This document shows positions 55,741 through 64,000 of a stretch of DNA of 64,000 bases, one piece after another. The stretch comes from Dethiosulfatarculus sandiegensis (GTDB lineage Bacteria > Desulfobacterota > Desulfarculia > Desulfarculales > Desulfarculaceae). How positions within the stretch are numbered: the stretch's first letter is position 1; every line of letters begins with the position of its first letter. Both the position numbers and the translations under genes were made by a program. The stretch lies in NCBI RefSeq assembly GCF_000931935.2, contig NZ_AZAC01000014.1, forward strand, positions 1 through 64,000, written 5' to 3'. Under the pieces are notes generated by a model. It had not been told where the DNA came from, searched no databases, and saw only the letters and a program-made list of their open reading frames with translations.

Positions 55741-56787
55741 TTAAATAATCTCCACCTGCTCCGTACCCTGGGGATTATCGACCAATTCACCGATCAGATA
55801 GGCCTTTTGCCCCATCTCGGCAAGCAGGTCGATCGCTTTTTGGGCCTGGTCCCGGGGCAGCACGGCCACCATGCCCACTCCGGAGTTAAAGGTGCGGAAC
55901 ATTTCTCTTTCGGTCAGCTTGCCCGCCTTTTGCAGGAACTCGAACACAGGTTGCCTGGGCCAGGAATCCTTTTTAATCACCGCCTTCGTGGAAGGGGGCA
56001 GGACCCTGGGCAGGTTTTCCAAAAGCCCGCCGCCGGTTATGTGGGCCAGGGCGTGGAGATCAAGGTTCTGCAAAAGGGCGAGGGCCGCCTTTACATAAAT
56101 CTGGGTGGGCTCGATAAGCTCTTCACCCACCAGGCGGGGCAGGTCGTCCACCTTGCTGTCCACCTTGAGCCCCAGCTGGTTGAATACAATATCCCTGACC
56201 AGGGAATAGCCGTTGCTGTGCAGGCCGGTTGAGGCCATGCCGACCAGGGCCGCTTTTGAGGGCACTTTGGCCGGGTCCAGGATTTTGGGCTTGTCCACAA
56301 TGCCCACTGCAAAACCGGCCAGGTCGTATTCCCCGTCCGGGTAGGAGTCCGGCATTTCCGCGGTTTCACCGCCAATCAGGGCGCTGTCGGCCTGGCGGCA
56401 GCCTTCCACTATGCCCTCTAGCACTTCCTGGGCCACTCCGAGTTTCAGCTTGCCGGTGGCAAAATAATCCAGCATGAAAAGAGGTTTTGCCCCGCAGACC
56501 ACCAGATCGTTGACGCTCATGGCCACCATGTCTATGCCGATGGTGTCATGTTTATCCATGAGAAAGGCAATCCTCAGCTTGGTGCCGACTCCGTCGGTGG
56601 CGCTCACCAGAACCGGTTCCTCCATGCCCTTGGCCGAATCAAGGGAGAAGAGCCCGGAGAAACCGCCCAGGCCGGTAAGAACCGAGGGATTATGGGTGGA
56701 TTGCACTAACGGGCCGATGTTTTTAACGAATTGATTGCCTTTTTCTATGTCAACCCCCGCCTTGCGATAGCGGTCTTCTTGGGTCAT
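55741..56787 (-). CDS. purM: Phosphoribosylformylglycinamidine cyclo-ligase
   Basis: A 348-residue PurM (AIR synthetase), the fifth step of purine synthesis. Motifs: YRKAGVDIEKGNQ at the start, SATDGVGTKLR, NDLVVCGAKPLFMLDY, LIGGETAEMPD and HITGGGLLENLPR. The start at 56787 has GGAGAAG upstream; 13 more residues are open upstream but not family-like. A dispersed repeat follows the gene. Confidence 0.96.
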   Translation of the reverse strand: MTQEDRYRKAGVDIEKGNQFVKNIGPLVQSTHNPSVLTGLGGFSGLFSLDSAKGMEEPVLVSATDGVGTKLRIAFLMDKHDTIGIDMVAMSVNDLVVCGAKPLFMLDYFATGKLKLGVAQEVLEGIVEGCRQADSALIGGETAEMPDSYPDGEYDLAGFAVGIVDKPKILDPAKVPSKAALVGMASTGLHSNGYSLVRDIVFNQLGLKVDSKVDDLPRLVGEELIEPTQIYVKAALALLQNLDLHALAHITGGGLLENLPRVLPPSTKAVIKKDSWPRQPVFEFLQKAGKLTEREMFRTFNSGVGMVAVLPRDQAQKAIDLLAEMGQKAYLIGELVDNPQGTEQVEII

Positions 56788-57013
56788 GAGCTTCTCCAAA
56801 AAAATAAAACCTGTTGCTGAAACCATGAGTTCAGCTACTTTAACAGTTCAGGGAAAAAGGCGTCCATGGCTTTTTCCCGGGTGGTTATAGTATATGAAAG
56901 GTTTAATTTTATCTCAGAATCCGCCAAAAGGCCCGCATTGCCGCAAAAGCTTTTGCCTGACCCTGAAATCCGGCAAACACGCCCCCTGGGCTCGGGCGGG
57001 TAAGGAGAAATAA

Positions 57014-59128
57014 TTGCTCACATCCCCCGCACCTTTTCCCGTGCCTGAACTGGCCCGCTCCTTAAGCTCCCTGCCCGGAGTGGGGCCTGCCACTGCCAAA
57101 GCCCTGGCCATGCGTGAATTGCGCACCCTGGGTGACGCGCTTTTGTTTTTGCCCAGGCGTTATGAGGACAGAAGGCACCCTCAGTCCATAGATCAATGCT
57201 CATTGGGCCGGACAACGGTGCTCAAGGGGGTTGTGAGGGCGAGTTCAACTCAGGGGAGATGGGGCAAGGTCTATCGCCTGGTGCTGGAGGATGACACTGG
57301 CGTTATTGACTGCCTTTGGTTTCGTTTTAAAAAGGCCTATCTCGCCGGTTTTAAACCTGGCGATCCTGTCTATGTGGTGGGTGAAGTATCCCGCAGTAAA
57401 AAAGGTGCATTTCAACTGGTTCATCCGGATATTTTTCAGGCCTCGGATGTGGGGCCTGATCATGCCTCCATTGGCCGGGTGATACCGGTTTATCCCCAGT
57501 TGGAAGGGGTGAGGCCGGGAAGCCTGCGCCGCATTATGAAGGCCCTTTTGGCCCAGGTGGCGGACAAGGTGGTTGATCCCCTGTTCGGGTTTTTACCTGC
57601 CGAACTTTATCCCCTGCCCGCGGGCCGGGCCCTGGAAATAGCCCATGAGCCGCCTTTTGAAGCCTGCGAACGGGATCTTGACCCGGATGAGGCTGATTGG
57701 CGCTTGAGCCTGGCGGTTAATGAACTGTTTTATTATGAAATGGGCCTGGCCCTCAACCGCCGCAAAAGGGCGGAAGTAGAGGCCAGGGCGCTTAGGGCCA
57801 CCGGTGAATTGGGGAACAGGTTCCTTGACGGTCTGGGGTTTGAACTGACTCCGGGACAGAAAAAAGCCGTCTCCGAGATAAAGGCCGATATGGCCCGGAC
57901 TGTGCCCATGGCAAGGCTTTTGGCAGGGGATGTGGGCACCGGCAAGACCGCAGTCGCCTGCGCCGCCGCCTGCGCGGCCATAGAGGCCGGGGCTCAGGTG
58001 GCCTTTATGGCGCCCACCGAGGTCTTGGCCAGGCAGCATCTTGCCACCATGAAAAAGCTGCTTGAACCGCATGGGGTGAACCTGGTTCTGGCCACCGGCT
58101 CCCTGGACGCCAAGGAGCGCAGGCAGGCCAGAGAAGCGGCCGAGTTGGGCGCTCAGATGGTGGTCGGCACCCATGCCCTGATTTCAGAGGGTTTTGAATT
58201 CAAGGACCTGGGCCTGGTTATCATTGACGAACAGCACCGCTTTGGGGTGGAACAGCGCCTGGTGCTCACCGGCAAGGGGGAGAGCCCCCATCTACTGGTT
58301 CTGAGCGCCACTCCCATTCCCCGCACCCTGGCGCTGGCCATATCCGGCCATATGGATATAAGCGACCTGCCGGAAAAACCAAATAAAAGGCCGCCTGTGG
58401 CCACCTACGCCGTGGAGCACGCAGGCCGAAGGCAGGCGGTGGACGCCATCACCAGGGCCCTTCATCAAGAGGAGCAGGTGTATGTGGTCTGCCCTTTGGT
58501 TGAGCCTTCGGAACATATAGACGCCAAGGATGTTATCTCAACCCATCGTGGCCTGGATGCCTATTTCCCGGAGGTTGAGGTGGGGCTGTTGCACGGCCGC
58601 ATGGAATCGGCTGAACAGCAAGAGGTGTTGGAGAGGTTCCGCCGGGGCTTGTGCCGCATACTGGTCTCCACCACGGTGGTGGAGGTGGGAGTGGATGTGG
58701 CCGGAGCCACCTTGATGGTTATCCTGGGGGCGGAGCGCTTTGGTCTGAGTCAGCTTCACCAGTTGCGGGGCCGGGTGGGCCGGGGCGATAAGCCGGGCTC
58801 ATGTTATCTGGTGGCCGGGTCCAAGGCCGGTGATCTGGCCCATCGCAGAATGGAGGTGCTCTGCTCGACCAATGACGGTCTTGTTGTGGCCGAGGCGGAC
58901 CTCTCCCTGCGCGGCCCGGGCGAGGCCTTGGGCGCTCGCCAGGCCGGTTTGCCTCCCTTTAAGGTGGCGGACTGGGCCAGGGACGGAGAGTTGACCATTG
59001 AACTGCGGAGTTGGATAGAACAGGAACTGGCCAAGGACCCTGAGATGCAAAAAAGCCCGCTTAAGCCCTTGGGCGAGGAATGCCTGCGCCGCTGGGGCCG
59101 CAGGTTGGGGTTGGTAAAGGCAGGATAG
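57014..59128 (+). CDS. recG: ATP-dependent DNA helicase RecG
   Basis: The 704-residue helicase remodels stalled forks and branched DNA. Wedge/OB domain (about 60-170; RRYEDRRHP), Walker A in GDVGTGKTAVA (about 300), DEQHR box (about 405), SATPIPRTLAL, and motifs V/VI with HQLRGRVGRG. The start is TTG at 57014, with AAGGAG nine bases upstream. Length is normal. Two hairpin repeats follow the stop. Confidence 0.96.
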   Translation: MLTSPAPFPVPELARSLSSLPGVGPATAKALAMRELRTLGDALLFLPRRYEDRRHPQSIDQCSLGRTTVLKGVVRASSTQGRWGKVYRLVLEDDTGVIDCLWFRFKKAYLAGFKPGDPVYVVGEVSRSKKGAFQLVHPDIFQASDVGPDHASIGRVIPVYPQLEGVRPGSLRRIMKALLAQVADKVVDPLFGFLPAELYPLPAGRALEIAHEPPFEACERDLDPDEADWRLSLAVNELFYYEMGLALNRRKRAEVEARALRATGELGNRFLDGLGFELTPGQKKAVSEIKADMARTVPMARLLAGDVGTGKTAVACAAACAAIEAGAQVAFMAPTEVLARQHLATMKKLLEPHGVNLVLATGSLDAKERRQAREAAELGAQMVVGTHALISEGFEFKDLGLVIIDEQHRFGVEQRLVLTGKGESPHLLVLSATPIPRTLALAISGHMDISDLPEKPNKRPPVATYAVEHAGRRQAVDAITRALHQEEQVYVVCPLVEPSEHIDAKDVISTHRGLDAYFPEVEVGLLHGRMESAEQQEVLERFRRGLCRILVSTTVVEVGVDVAGATLMVILGAERFGLSQLHQLRGRVGRGDKPGSCYLVAGSKAGDLAHRRMEVLCSTNDGLVVAEADLSLRGPGEALGARQAGLPPFKVADWARDGELTIELRSWIEQELAKDPEMQKSPLKPLGEECLRRWGRRLGLVKAG

Positions 59129-59441
59129 ACAGACCACCCCTAAAAATCTGCGATTTTTGGGGACCCCGGAGACCACCCCTAAAAGTCTGCTGCTTTTGGG
59201 GGGGCGGGGAGGCACACCAAAATATAAAGATGTTTAGTCTCTGGGAAAAAGCCTTCCAAATAGCAGCTAATCCCGTTTGTCAGAACGCAGTTAGGGAAAG
59301 AATTCTATTTAAGAGAAAGTAATCCATGGAGATCTGCTGGGGAGGGCCTTTGAAGGGGGCGATGCCGCAACCGGTTCAGTTTTTTGGGAAAAGGAAAAAC
59401 AGGACACCCCAGGAAAGCAACGGCTTTCCCGGGGTGGTTTT
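59129..59441. other. Spacer between recG and the KptA-like gene
   Basis: Starts with the tandem hairpin repeat and ends with the terminator, both annotated separately. The middle (59210-59400) shows nothing recognisable. Confidence 0.5.
59131..59209. repeat. Tandem hairpin repeat after recG
   Basis: Two direct units of 39 and 40 bases (59131-59169 and 59170-59209), each starting AGACCACCCCTAAAA and folding into a CCCC-AAAA hairpin closed by TTTTGGGG. The first unit contains CTAAAAATCTGCGATTTTTG, also found inverted at 9713-9741. The pair may end recG transcription. Confidence 0.7.
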
Positions 59442-59443
59442 TT
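59405..59443. terminator. Bidirectional intrinsic terminator
   Basis: CACCCCAGGAAAGC-AACG-GCTTTCCCGGGGTG followed by GTTTTTT on the plus strand and TCCTGTTTTT on the minus strand. Between recG and the end of the pyr operon. Confidence 0.8.
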
Positions 59444-60194
59444 AGTTGGCTTTTTTGCGGCGGTTGGCTTTTTTACGTTCGTTTTTCCAGGAGATCTCTT
59501 TTTTAAGGCCTTTTTTCTTGTAAGGCTTTTCCATTTCATCCTGGGCAATGAGAAAGGAGCCGGGCATGGCGTCCGGTTCGGGCATAAGGGATTTTTCCGG
59601 TTTGGGTTTGGCCGGTTTTTTCACCGGGAGGTTTTCTTCCACCGCCGGTCCCGTGAGGCATTTGGCCGGAAGCCAATCCGCCAGGTAAAGACTTTCTCCC
59701 CACAGGGCGAAGACCACGCCCTGATCCATGGCCTGGTGGGCCTGGACCGTGATCATTACAGGCTCTGTATCCCTTCTTTTGCCGAGCAACAGGGCCTCTT
59801 CCCGGTCTGCGGCCAGAATGATCCGATCGCCTTCCCTGGGGTTTAAGCCCTTCTTTTTTATAACCGGCCAGGCCTTTCTCTTAACCCCCAGGTGAAGATG
59901 AGCCGGCGGATCCTCTCCATAGACCGGTCTCGGCGGGGTTTTTTCCAGGGCGCGCACCAGCTTGCCTGAAACCTCCAGCTTGTCAGGGGCCAGTCTGGCG
60001 GCCGCGTCCTTTATCATGGTTTCCCTGACGTGCTTGAACCCCTCCTGCTGGCCCAAAGCCTTGACCAGTTCCTTGAGGGGATACCAGCCCTCGGAGTCGG
60101 GCAGGATGCCGAACTCCGCCGGGTTTATACTAAGCGCATAGGTGAGCATGCGCACCAGGGCTTTTTCCTTGTGCTCCTGCCTTTTATTGGCCAT
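59442..60194 (-). CDS. Divergent KptA/Tpt1-like RNA 2'-phosphotransferase
   Basis: A 250-residue protein whose first 185 residues follow the KptA/Tpt1 order: MLTYALSINPAEFGI, DSEGWYPLKELV, a helix-rich winged part, AHLHLGVKRKAWPVIKKKGL and VVFALWGESLYLADW. KptA uses NAD to remove 2'-phosphates or ADP-ribosylate RNA ends. The usual LRHxP motif with catalytic Arg-His reads LSINP here, so activity is doubtful or altered. A Lys-rich tail of about 65 residues is added. It abuts the stop of the prepilin-like gene, last in the pyr operon. Confidence 0.75.
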   Translation of the reverse strand: MANKRQEHKEKALVRMLTYALSINPAEFGILPDSEGWYPLKELVKALGQQEGFKHVRETMIKDAAARLAPDKLEVSGKLVRALEKTPPRPVYGEDPPAHLHLGVKRKAWPVIKKKGLNPREGDRIILAADREEALLLGKRRDTEPVMITVQAHQAMDQGVVFALWGESLYLADWLPAKCLTGPAVEENLPVKKPAKPKPEKSLMPEPDAMPGSFLIAQDEMEKPYKKKGLKKEISWKNERKKANRRKKAN

Positions 60195-60557
60195 TTAACG
60201 GTACTCTTGCGTGATCTTTTCCGCGGTTATTACAAACTGTTTTTCAGCATCTTTGTGCCACAGGTTCACCTGCCAGTCTGATGCGCGGTCCTTTTGAGCG
60301 GGGATTTTTATGAAATAGCCCTTTCCCAAGGTGAACCCGGCCTTTTCCAGGGCCTCCCGGCTGAGCCGGCCTTCCGGATTTTCCGTGAAAAAGGCCTCCA
60401 CCAGGGCAGGCACCTTTTGGGCCATAATGCCCGCCTGCTGGTTAAAGTCCTCCATTTGCCGGGAATAATGAGAAAAAACAAAAATTCCGGCAATGCAGAG
60501 CACACTGACCAAAGCCAGCGCCTCCATGGTGTAAAATCCCCCCGCTCTCCGGCTCAT
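60195..60557 (-). CDS. Prepilin-like (type IV pilin/pseudopilin) protein
   Basis: A 120-residue protein with a class III signal: basic start MSRRAGG, cleavage expected between Gly7 and Phe8, Glu12 at the +5 position of the mature protein, and a hydrophobic helix (ALALVSVLCIAGIFVFSHYS). This pattern marks substrates of prepilin peptidase. The soluble part has no recognised fold. It lies two bases after pyrC in the pyr operon, away from any pilus genes in the window. Could be a minor pseudopilin; alternatively a plain single-pass membrane protein. Confidence 0.65.
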   Translation of the reverse strand: MSRRAGGFYTMEALALVSVLCIAGIFVFSHYSRQMEDFNQQAGIMAQKVPALVEAFFTENPEGRLSREALEKAGFTLGKGYFIKIPAQKDRASDWQVNLWHKDAEKQFVITAEKITQEYR

Positions 60558-60559
60558 TT

Positions 60560-61840
60560 TCAGCTCTCCTCGTGGGTGTAGGTGATTTCTCCACCGCAGA
60601 TGGTAAGCACGGCCCGTCCCGGCAGTTTTCTGCCTGCAAAGGGTGTGTTCCTTCCCTTGGAAAGGAAAAGTTCGGGCTTGACCACCCAGGGCAGATTCAA
60701 GTCTATCACGGTGAGGTCTGCCGGTCCGTTTATTTCCAGCTTGCCGCCGGGCAGGCCAAAGGCCCGGGCCGGAGCCAGGCTCATGCGGGTTATCATCTGC
60801 TCAAGGGTGAGGACGCCTTTTTCCACCAACTCCAGCATGATGCCCAAAGAGGTCTCCAGGCCGACCACGCCAAAGGCGGCCCGGTCAAATTCCACATCCT
60901 TTTCCAGGATCGAGTGGGGGGCATGGTCGGTTGAAACCATATCAATGGTTCCATCGGCCAATCCCCGGCACATGGCTTCCCTGTCCTCGGCGGTGCGCAA
61001 CGGCGGGTTCATTTTGGCGTGGGTGTCGTAGTTGCCCACGTTTTCGTCGATCAGGGTGAGGTAATGGGGAGCGGTTTCGCAGGTGATGCGGCCGCCCTTT
61101 TCCTTGGCCCGGCGCACCGCTTCCACTGAACCGGCGCAGGAAAGGTGGCAGATATGGGTCCTGGCTCCGGTGAGCACGGCCAGGGCCGCGTCCCTTTCCA
61201 CGGCCAGCACCTCCGCCTCGTGGGGGATGCCGTTCAAGCCGTATTTAGTGGCAAAGGGGCCTTCATGCATCACTCCATGGGCCGAGAGCCTCTTGTCCTC
61301 ACTGTGGCAAACCACGGCGATATCAAAGGTGAGGGCGTATTCCATGGCCCGGCGCAGCATGCGGCTGTCCGCCACCGGTTTGCCGTCGTCGGTCACGCCC
61401 ACACAACCCGCTTCCACAAGCTCATACATTTCGGTGAGCTCTTCGCCCTTAAGGCCTTTGGTTATGGCTCCCACCGGGTAGACCCTGGCCTTGCCCAGGC
61501 GTCTGGCCTTTTCCATGATCAGGTCGGTGACTGCCCGGGTGTCGTTCACCGGGTTGGTGTTCGGCATGGCGGCCACCGCGGTGAACCCGCCTGCCGCGGC
61601 GGCTTTGGTGCCGGATTCAATGTCTTCCTTGTATTCCTCGCCTGGCTCGCGCAGATGCACGTGAGCGTCGATCAGACCCGGAGTTATCAGTTTGCCCTGA
61701 CAGTCAATCTCCTTGGCGTCTCCGGCTGTTATGTGGCCTCCGAGCTCCTTGATTTTGCCTTCGCCCAAAAGAACATCGCCGGTTTCATCCAAATTGGAGG
61801 CAGGGCAGAAGAGCCTTCCGTTTTTAAGTAAAATGCGCAT
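60560..61840 (-). CDS. pyrC: Dihydroorotase
   Basis: The 426-residue class I dihydroorotase closes carbamoyl aspartate to dihydroorotate in pyrimidine synthesis. Zinc ligands and core motifs: DAHVHLREPG (about 59), GGFTAVAAMPNTNP, CHSED (about 180), HICHLSC, and STDHAPH (about 303). The ATG overlaps the pyrB stop by one base (TAATG). Second gene of the pyr operon. Confidence 0.96.
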   Translation of the reverse strand: MRILLKNGRLFCPASNLDETGDVLLGEGKIKELGGHITAGDAKEIDCQGKLITPGLIDAHVHLREPGEEYKEDIESGTKAAAAGGFTAVAAMPNTNPVNDTRAVTDLIMEKARRLGKARVYPVGAITKGLKGEELTEMYELVEAGCVGVTDDGKPVADSRMLRRAMEYALTFDIAVVCHSEDKRLSAHGVMHEGPFATKYGLNGIPHEAEVLAVERDAALAVLTGARTHICHLSCAGSVEAVRRAKEKGGRITCETAPHYLTLIDENVGNYDTHAKMNPPLRTAEDREAMCRGLADGTIDMVSTDHAPHSILEKDVEFDRAAFGVVGLETSLGIMLELVEKGVLTLEQMITRMSLAPARAFGLPGGKLEINGPADLTVIDLNLPWVVKPELFLSKGRNTPFAGRKLPGRAVLTICGGEITYTHEES

Positions 61841-62769
61841 TATGCGGACTCCTGACCAACCAGCAGGTACAAAAGCGCCATACGGACGCTGACGCCGTTT
61901 TCAACCTGGTTCAAAATCACGGAATAAGGGCCGTCGGCTACGTCCGGAGCCAGCTCCACTCCCCGGTTGATGGGTCCGGGGTGCATCACAATGACATCCG
62001 GCTTGGCCTTTTTAAGGTGCTGGGCCGAAAGGCCGAAGCACCGGGCATATTCCCTTAAGGAGGGGAATAAAACGTCGTCCAGACGCTCCTTTTGGACCCT
62101 CAGCATCATCACCACGTCCGCGTCTTCCACGGCGTGGTCCATGGAATCGCACACCTCGGCTCCCAAGGTCTCGACATAGGGGGGCAAAAGGGTGCGCGGC
62201 CCATAGACTCTCACCTTGGCTCCCATGGTGGTGAGGCCGATAATGTCCGAGCGGGCCACCCTGGAGTGAGAGATGTCGCCGATAATGGAGACGTTCAGCC
62301 CGTTAAAATCACCCTTGTTCCTTTTGATGGTCATCATGTCCAAAAGGCCCTGGGAAGGGTGTTCGTGGGTGCCGTCGCCCGCATTGATAATGGAGCAGTT
62401 CATGTGTCTGGCCAAAAGATGGGGCGCGCCGCTCATGGAATGGCGCATGATCAGAAGATCCGGCCCCATGGCCTCCAGGTTTTTTGCGGTGTCCACCAGG
62501 GTTTCGCCCTTGGTGAGGGAACTGGTGGAAGCGCTCAAGGAGACCGAATCGGCGCTTAGGCGTTTGGCCGCCACGTCGAAAGAGGTTTTGGTTCTGGTGG
62601 AGGGCTCGTAAAAAAAGCTCACCACCAATTTGCCCCTTAAGGTGGGAACCTTTTTTATGGGGCGGGCGTTAATCTCGCTCATGGACTCGGCGGTCTCAAG
62701 GATATGGCTGATATCATCAGCGCTCAGTCCCTCCAGGCCCAGCAGATTAGTTAGTTTGAAAGCGGCCAT
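61840..62769 (-). CDS. pyrB: Aspartate carbamoyltransferase, catalytic chain
   Basis: The 309-residue catalytic chain joins carbamoyl phosphate and aspartate. Carbamoyl phosphate-binding motif [27 protein letters not shown] and [17 protein letters not shown] are intact. No pyrI regulatory chain is adjacent. The ATG directly follows the TAA of a 42-codon leader frame, so pyrB may depend on coupled translation. Control by leader attenuation is described separately. Confidence 0.96.
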   Translation of the reverse strand: MAAFKLTNLLGLEGLSADDISHILETAESMSEINARPIKKVPTLRGKLVVSFFYEPSTRTKTSFDVAAKRLSADSVSLSASTSSLTKGETLVDTAKNLEAMGPDLLIMRHSMSGAPHLLARHMNCSIINAGDGTHEHPSQGLLDMMTIKRNKGDFNGLNVSIIGDISHSRVARSDIIGLTTMGAKVRVYGPRTLLPPYVETLGAEVCDSMDHAVEDADVVMMLRVQKERLDDVLFPSLREYARCFGLSAQHLKKAKPDVIVMHPGPINRGVELAPDVADGPYSVILNQVENGVSVRMALLYLLVGQESA

Positions 62770-62898
62770 TTAGTTTTTCCCGTCAAAGATAGTACGTATT
62801 GGAAGGCCCAAAAAAAACCTCCAATAACTATTCAAGTTATGGAGGTGTTTGACTCGGTTGCCTGTGCACAGGCCCGGTCTATGCGATTTTCCAAGCAT
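62770..62898 (-). CDS. pyrB leader peptide (predicted)
   Basis: A 42-codon frame starting MLGKSHRPGLC, with AGGA eight bases upstream, and a TAA that abuts the pyrB ATG. It runs through both arms and the T-run of the leader terminator; the T-run encodes FFL. The layout recalls E. coli pyrBI, where ribosomes on the 44-codon pyrL leader stop terminator formation when UTP is low. A second frame without a ribosome site (62832-62924, 30 codons) ends in the hairpin loop. Confidence 0.55.
   Translation of the reverse strand: MLGKSHRPGLCTGNRVKHLHNLNSYWRFFLGLPIRTIFDGKN
62810..62846 (-). terminator. Attenuator in the pyrB leader
   Basis: On the minus strand ACCTCCATAACT / AGTTATTGGAGGT (one bulged T, loop TGAAT) followed by eight T residues (62817-62810). 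No minus-strand gene precedes it, since the helicase gene diverges at 62992, so it must act on the pyrB transcript itself. Confidence 0.75.
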
Positions 62899-62925
62899 AG
62901 GACTCTTCCTTTGTTTATTTTCATT

Positions 62926-62954
62926 TCAATAACAAACACATTGTGTTCTGTCAA
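62926..62954 (-). promoter_or_regulatory. Sigma70-like promoter of the pyr operon
   Basis: TTGACA (62954-62949), 17 bases, TATTGA (62931-62926) on the minus strand. A start near 62919 would put the leader ribosome site about ten bases from the 5' end. Confidence 0.6.
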
Positions 62955-62991
62955 GTGGACGGAGACAACTTGACGTGGTACAAGGCCAAAC

Positions 62992-64000
62992 ATGTTAAAT
63001 GATGTGGTTCAATTTATAGATTCTTTGGGCAGGGAGCTGAACCTCGCGGGCGAGGTGGTGCATGTGGAGCGCATCAAGTCCCGAAAGGCTTCATACGCCG
63101 AGCTGAATCCACCCTTGCATCCCCTTTTGAAACGGGCGCTTAAGGCCCAGGGGGTGAGCAAATTCTATAGCCACCAGGCCAAAGCCCTCAAGTTGGCCAG
63201 ACAGGGTAGGGATATTGTGGTGGCCACGCCCACGGCCAGCGGCAAGACCCTGGTCTATGCCTTGCCTGTGCTTGAGAACCTACTTGAAAATCCCAAGGCC
63301 AAGGCGCTTTTTCTTTTTCCCTTAAAGGCGCTTGAACAGGATCAGCTCACCGCCTTGAACACCATCTCAACCTTGAGCGGCCTGGGCCAGGCGGCGGCTG
63401 TGTACGACGGCGACACCCCGCCTTCGGTGCGTAGAAAATTAAGGGAAAAACCGCCCGCCATTCTTATTTCCAACCCTGATATGATCCATGCCGGTATTTT
63501 GGGCTATGCCGATGCCTGGGACGAGTTTCTGGCAGACCTCGAGTATGTGGTCATAGACGAGGTGCATACCTACCGGGGGGTGTTTGGCTCCCATGTGGCC
63601 CAGGTTTTGCGCAGGCTTTTGCGCCTGGCCGCCAAAAGGGGGGCTCGCCCCAGGTTTATCCTGAGTTCGGCCACCATTGCCAATCCGGCCCTGCACGCCC
63701 GCTCCCTGACCGGGCGCAACCTGGAAGATGAAGCTGTTGTGGACCGTTCCGGCGCGCCCTTGGCGGGCAGGCATTTTGCCCTGGTCAATCCCCAGGGCGC
63801 GGCCAGCACCACGGCGGCCCATGTCTTCACCCGGGCGGTGAAGGCGGGCTTAAGCACCATCTGCTTTACCAAAAGCCGTCTGCATACCGAGCTTATCCAT
63901 TCCTGGGTGGCCAACCAGAATCCCGAGCTGAGAAACAAGGTGGCCGGTTACCGGGCCGGATTTCTCCCTGGAGAACGCCGGATAATTGAAAGGGACCTGG
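62992..64000 (+). CDS. DEAD/DEAH helicase of the MrfA/YprA type (partial, runs off the edge)
   Basis: The first 336 residues are in the window; the C-terminus is beyond it. Seen are a Q-like FYSHQAKAL, Walker A variant ATPTASGKT (about 76), FPLKALEQDQ, the DEVHTYRGVFGSHVAQVL box (about 191) and SATIANP (about 225), all typical of the MrfA/YprA repair helicases with a C-terminal DUF1998 domain. It unwinds DNA in repair, for example after mitomycin damage in Bacillus. ATG at 62992 starts the family-like sequence. Divergent from the pyr operon. Confidence 0.88.
   Translation, partial: MLNDVVQFIDSLGRELNLAGEVVHVERIKSRKASYAELNPPLHPLLKRALKAQGVSKFYSHQAKALKLARQGRDIVVATPTASGKTLVYALPVLENLLENPKAKALFLFPLKALEQDQLTALNTISTLSGLGQAAAVYDGDTPPSVRRKLREKPPAILISNPDMIHAGILGYADAWDEFLADLEYVVIDEVHTYRGVFGSHVAQVLRRLLRLAAKRGARPRFILSSATIANPALHARSLTGRNLEDEAVVDRSGAPLAGRHFALVNPQGAASTTAAHVFTRAVKAGLSTICFTKSRLHTELIHSWVANQNPELRNKVAGYRAGFLPGERRIIERDL

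Noticed and set aside
55609..56232. 207-codon plus-strand frame
   Set aside because: Antisense to purM and the repeat; shadow frame.

Overview
The window is a chromosomal segment (roughly half G+C) of a Gram-negative, probably strictly anaerobic, flagellated bacterium. Lipobox-bearing envelope proteins, Slp, SPOR and MotAB point to a Gram-negative envelope. A tungstate (Wtp) importer, a YedE-type selenium module, a TAXI-type TRAP transporter, a PAS-LuxR regulator, DUF362 and a PEP-CTERM protein together suggest a Desulfobacterota (former Deltaproteobacteria) lineage; that placement is inference, not a database result. No rRNA, tRNA, CRISPR array, insertion sequence or prophage was recognised.

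Layout. 1-2.2 kb: an Slp-like lipoprotein, then a degenerate receiver protein paired with a DUF4213/DUF364 protein. 2.3-6.2 kb: a MOSC protein facing a wtpABC tungstate/molybdate ABC operon with a ModE-like operator. 6.5-9.6 kb: a selenium-associated operon (YedE transporter, TusA-like, DUF3343, YjeF-like kinase fold, DUF1858). 9.8-14.4 kb: a PEP-CTERM protein and carB with a terminator-like leader. 15.3-18.5 kb: a membrane diguanylate cyclase and two small divergent envelope proteins around a very AT-rich spacer. 18.6-24.1 kb: DUF362, fused TRAP permease, TAXI binding protein and a PAS-LuxR regulator. 24.7-27.3 kb: a Rossmann-PAS-PAS histidine kinase with a response regulator carrying a GcvH-like domain. 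27.4-28.6 kb: a broken PLP-dependent Cys/Met enzyme. 29-31.6 kb: a parvulin/TPR/SPOR lipoprotein and a Nudix hydrolase.

31.6-43.6 kb is a long minus-strand signalling block: two STAS proteins, CheY, CheA, an Hpt-CheW fusion, CheR, CheD, CheB, a receiver-PP2C phosphatase and a receiver-RsbW-like protein, preceded by PilZ and MotAB. It joins a chemosensory phosphorelay to a partner-switching module, with no receptor gene in the window. 43.7-49.7 kb: a ChaN-PDZ lipoprotein, an M23 peptidase, a gamma-carbonic anhydrase with an unknown partner, IF-1 and L28. 49.8-59.1 kb is mostly housekeeping: Rel/SpoT, proS, ispG, a DUF523 protein, purM, recG. 59.4-62.9 kb is a pyrB-pyrC operon that also carries a prepilin-like protein and a divergent KptA-like protein; its leader has a 42-codon reading frame running through an intrinsic terminator and ending directly against pyrB. 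A MrfA/YprA-type helicase runs off the right edge.

The strongest leads are the translated pyrB attenuator (with a second terminator-like leader at carB), the Che/partner-switch cluster with its kinase-less Hpt-CheW protein, the response regulator with a GcvH-like output domain lacking the lipoyl lysine, and a structured intergenic repeat present at 9.6 and 55.6 kb.
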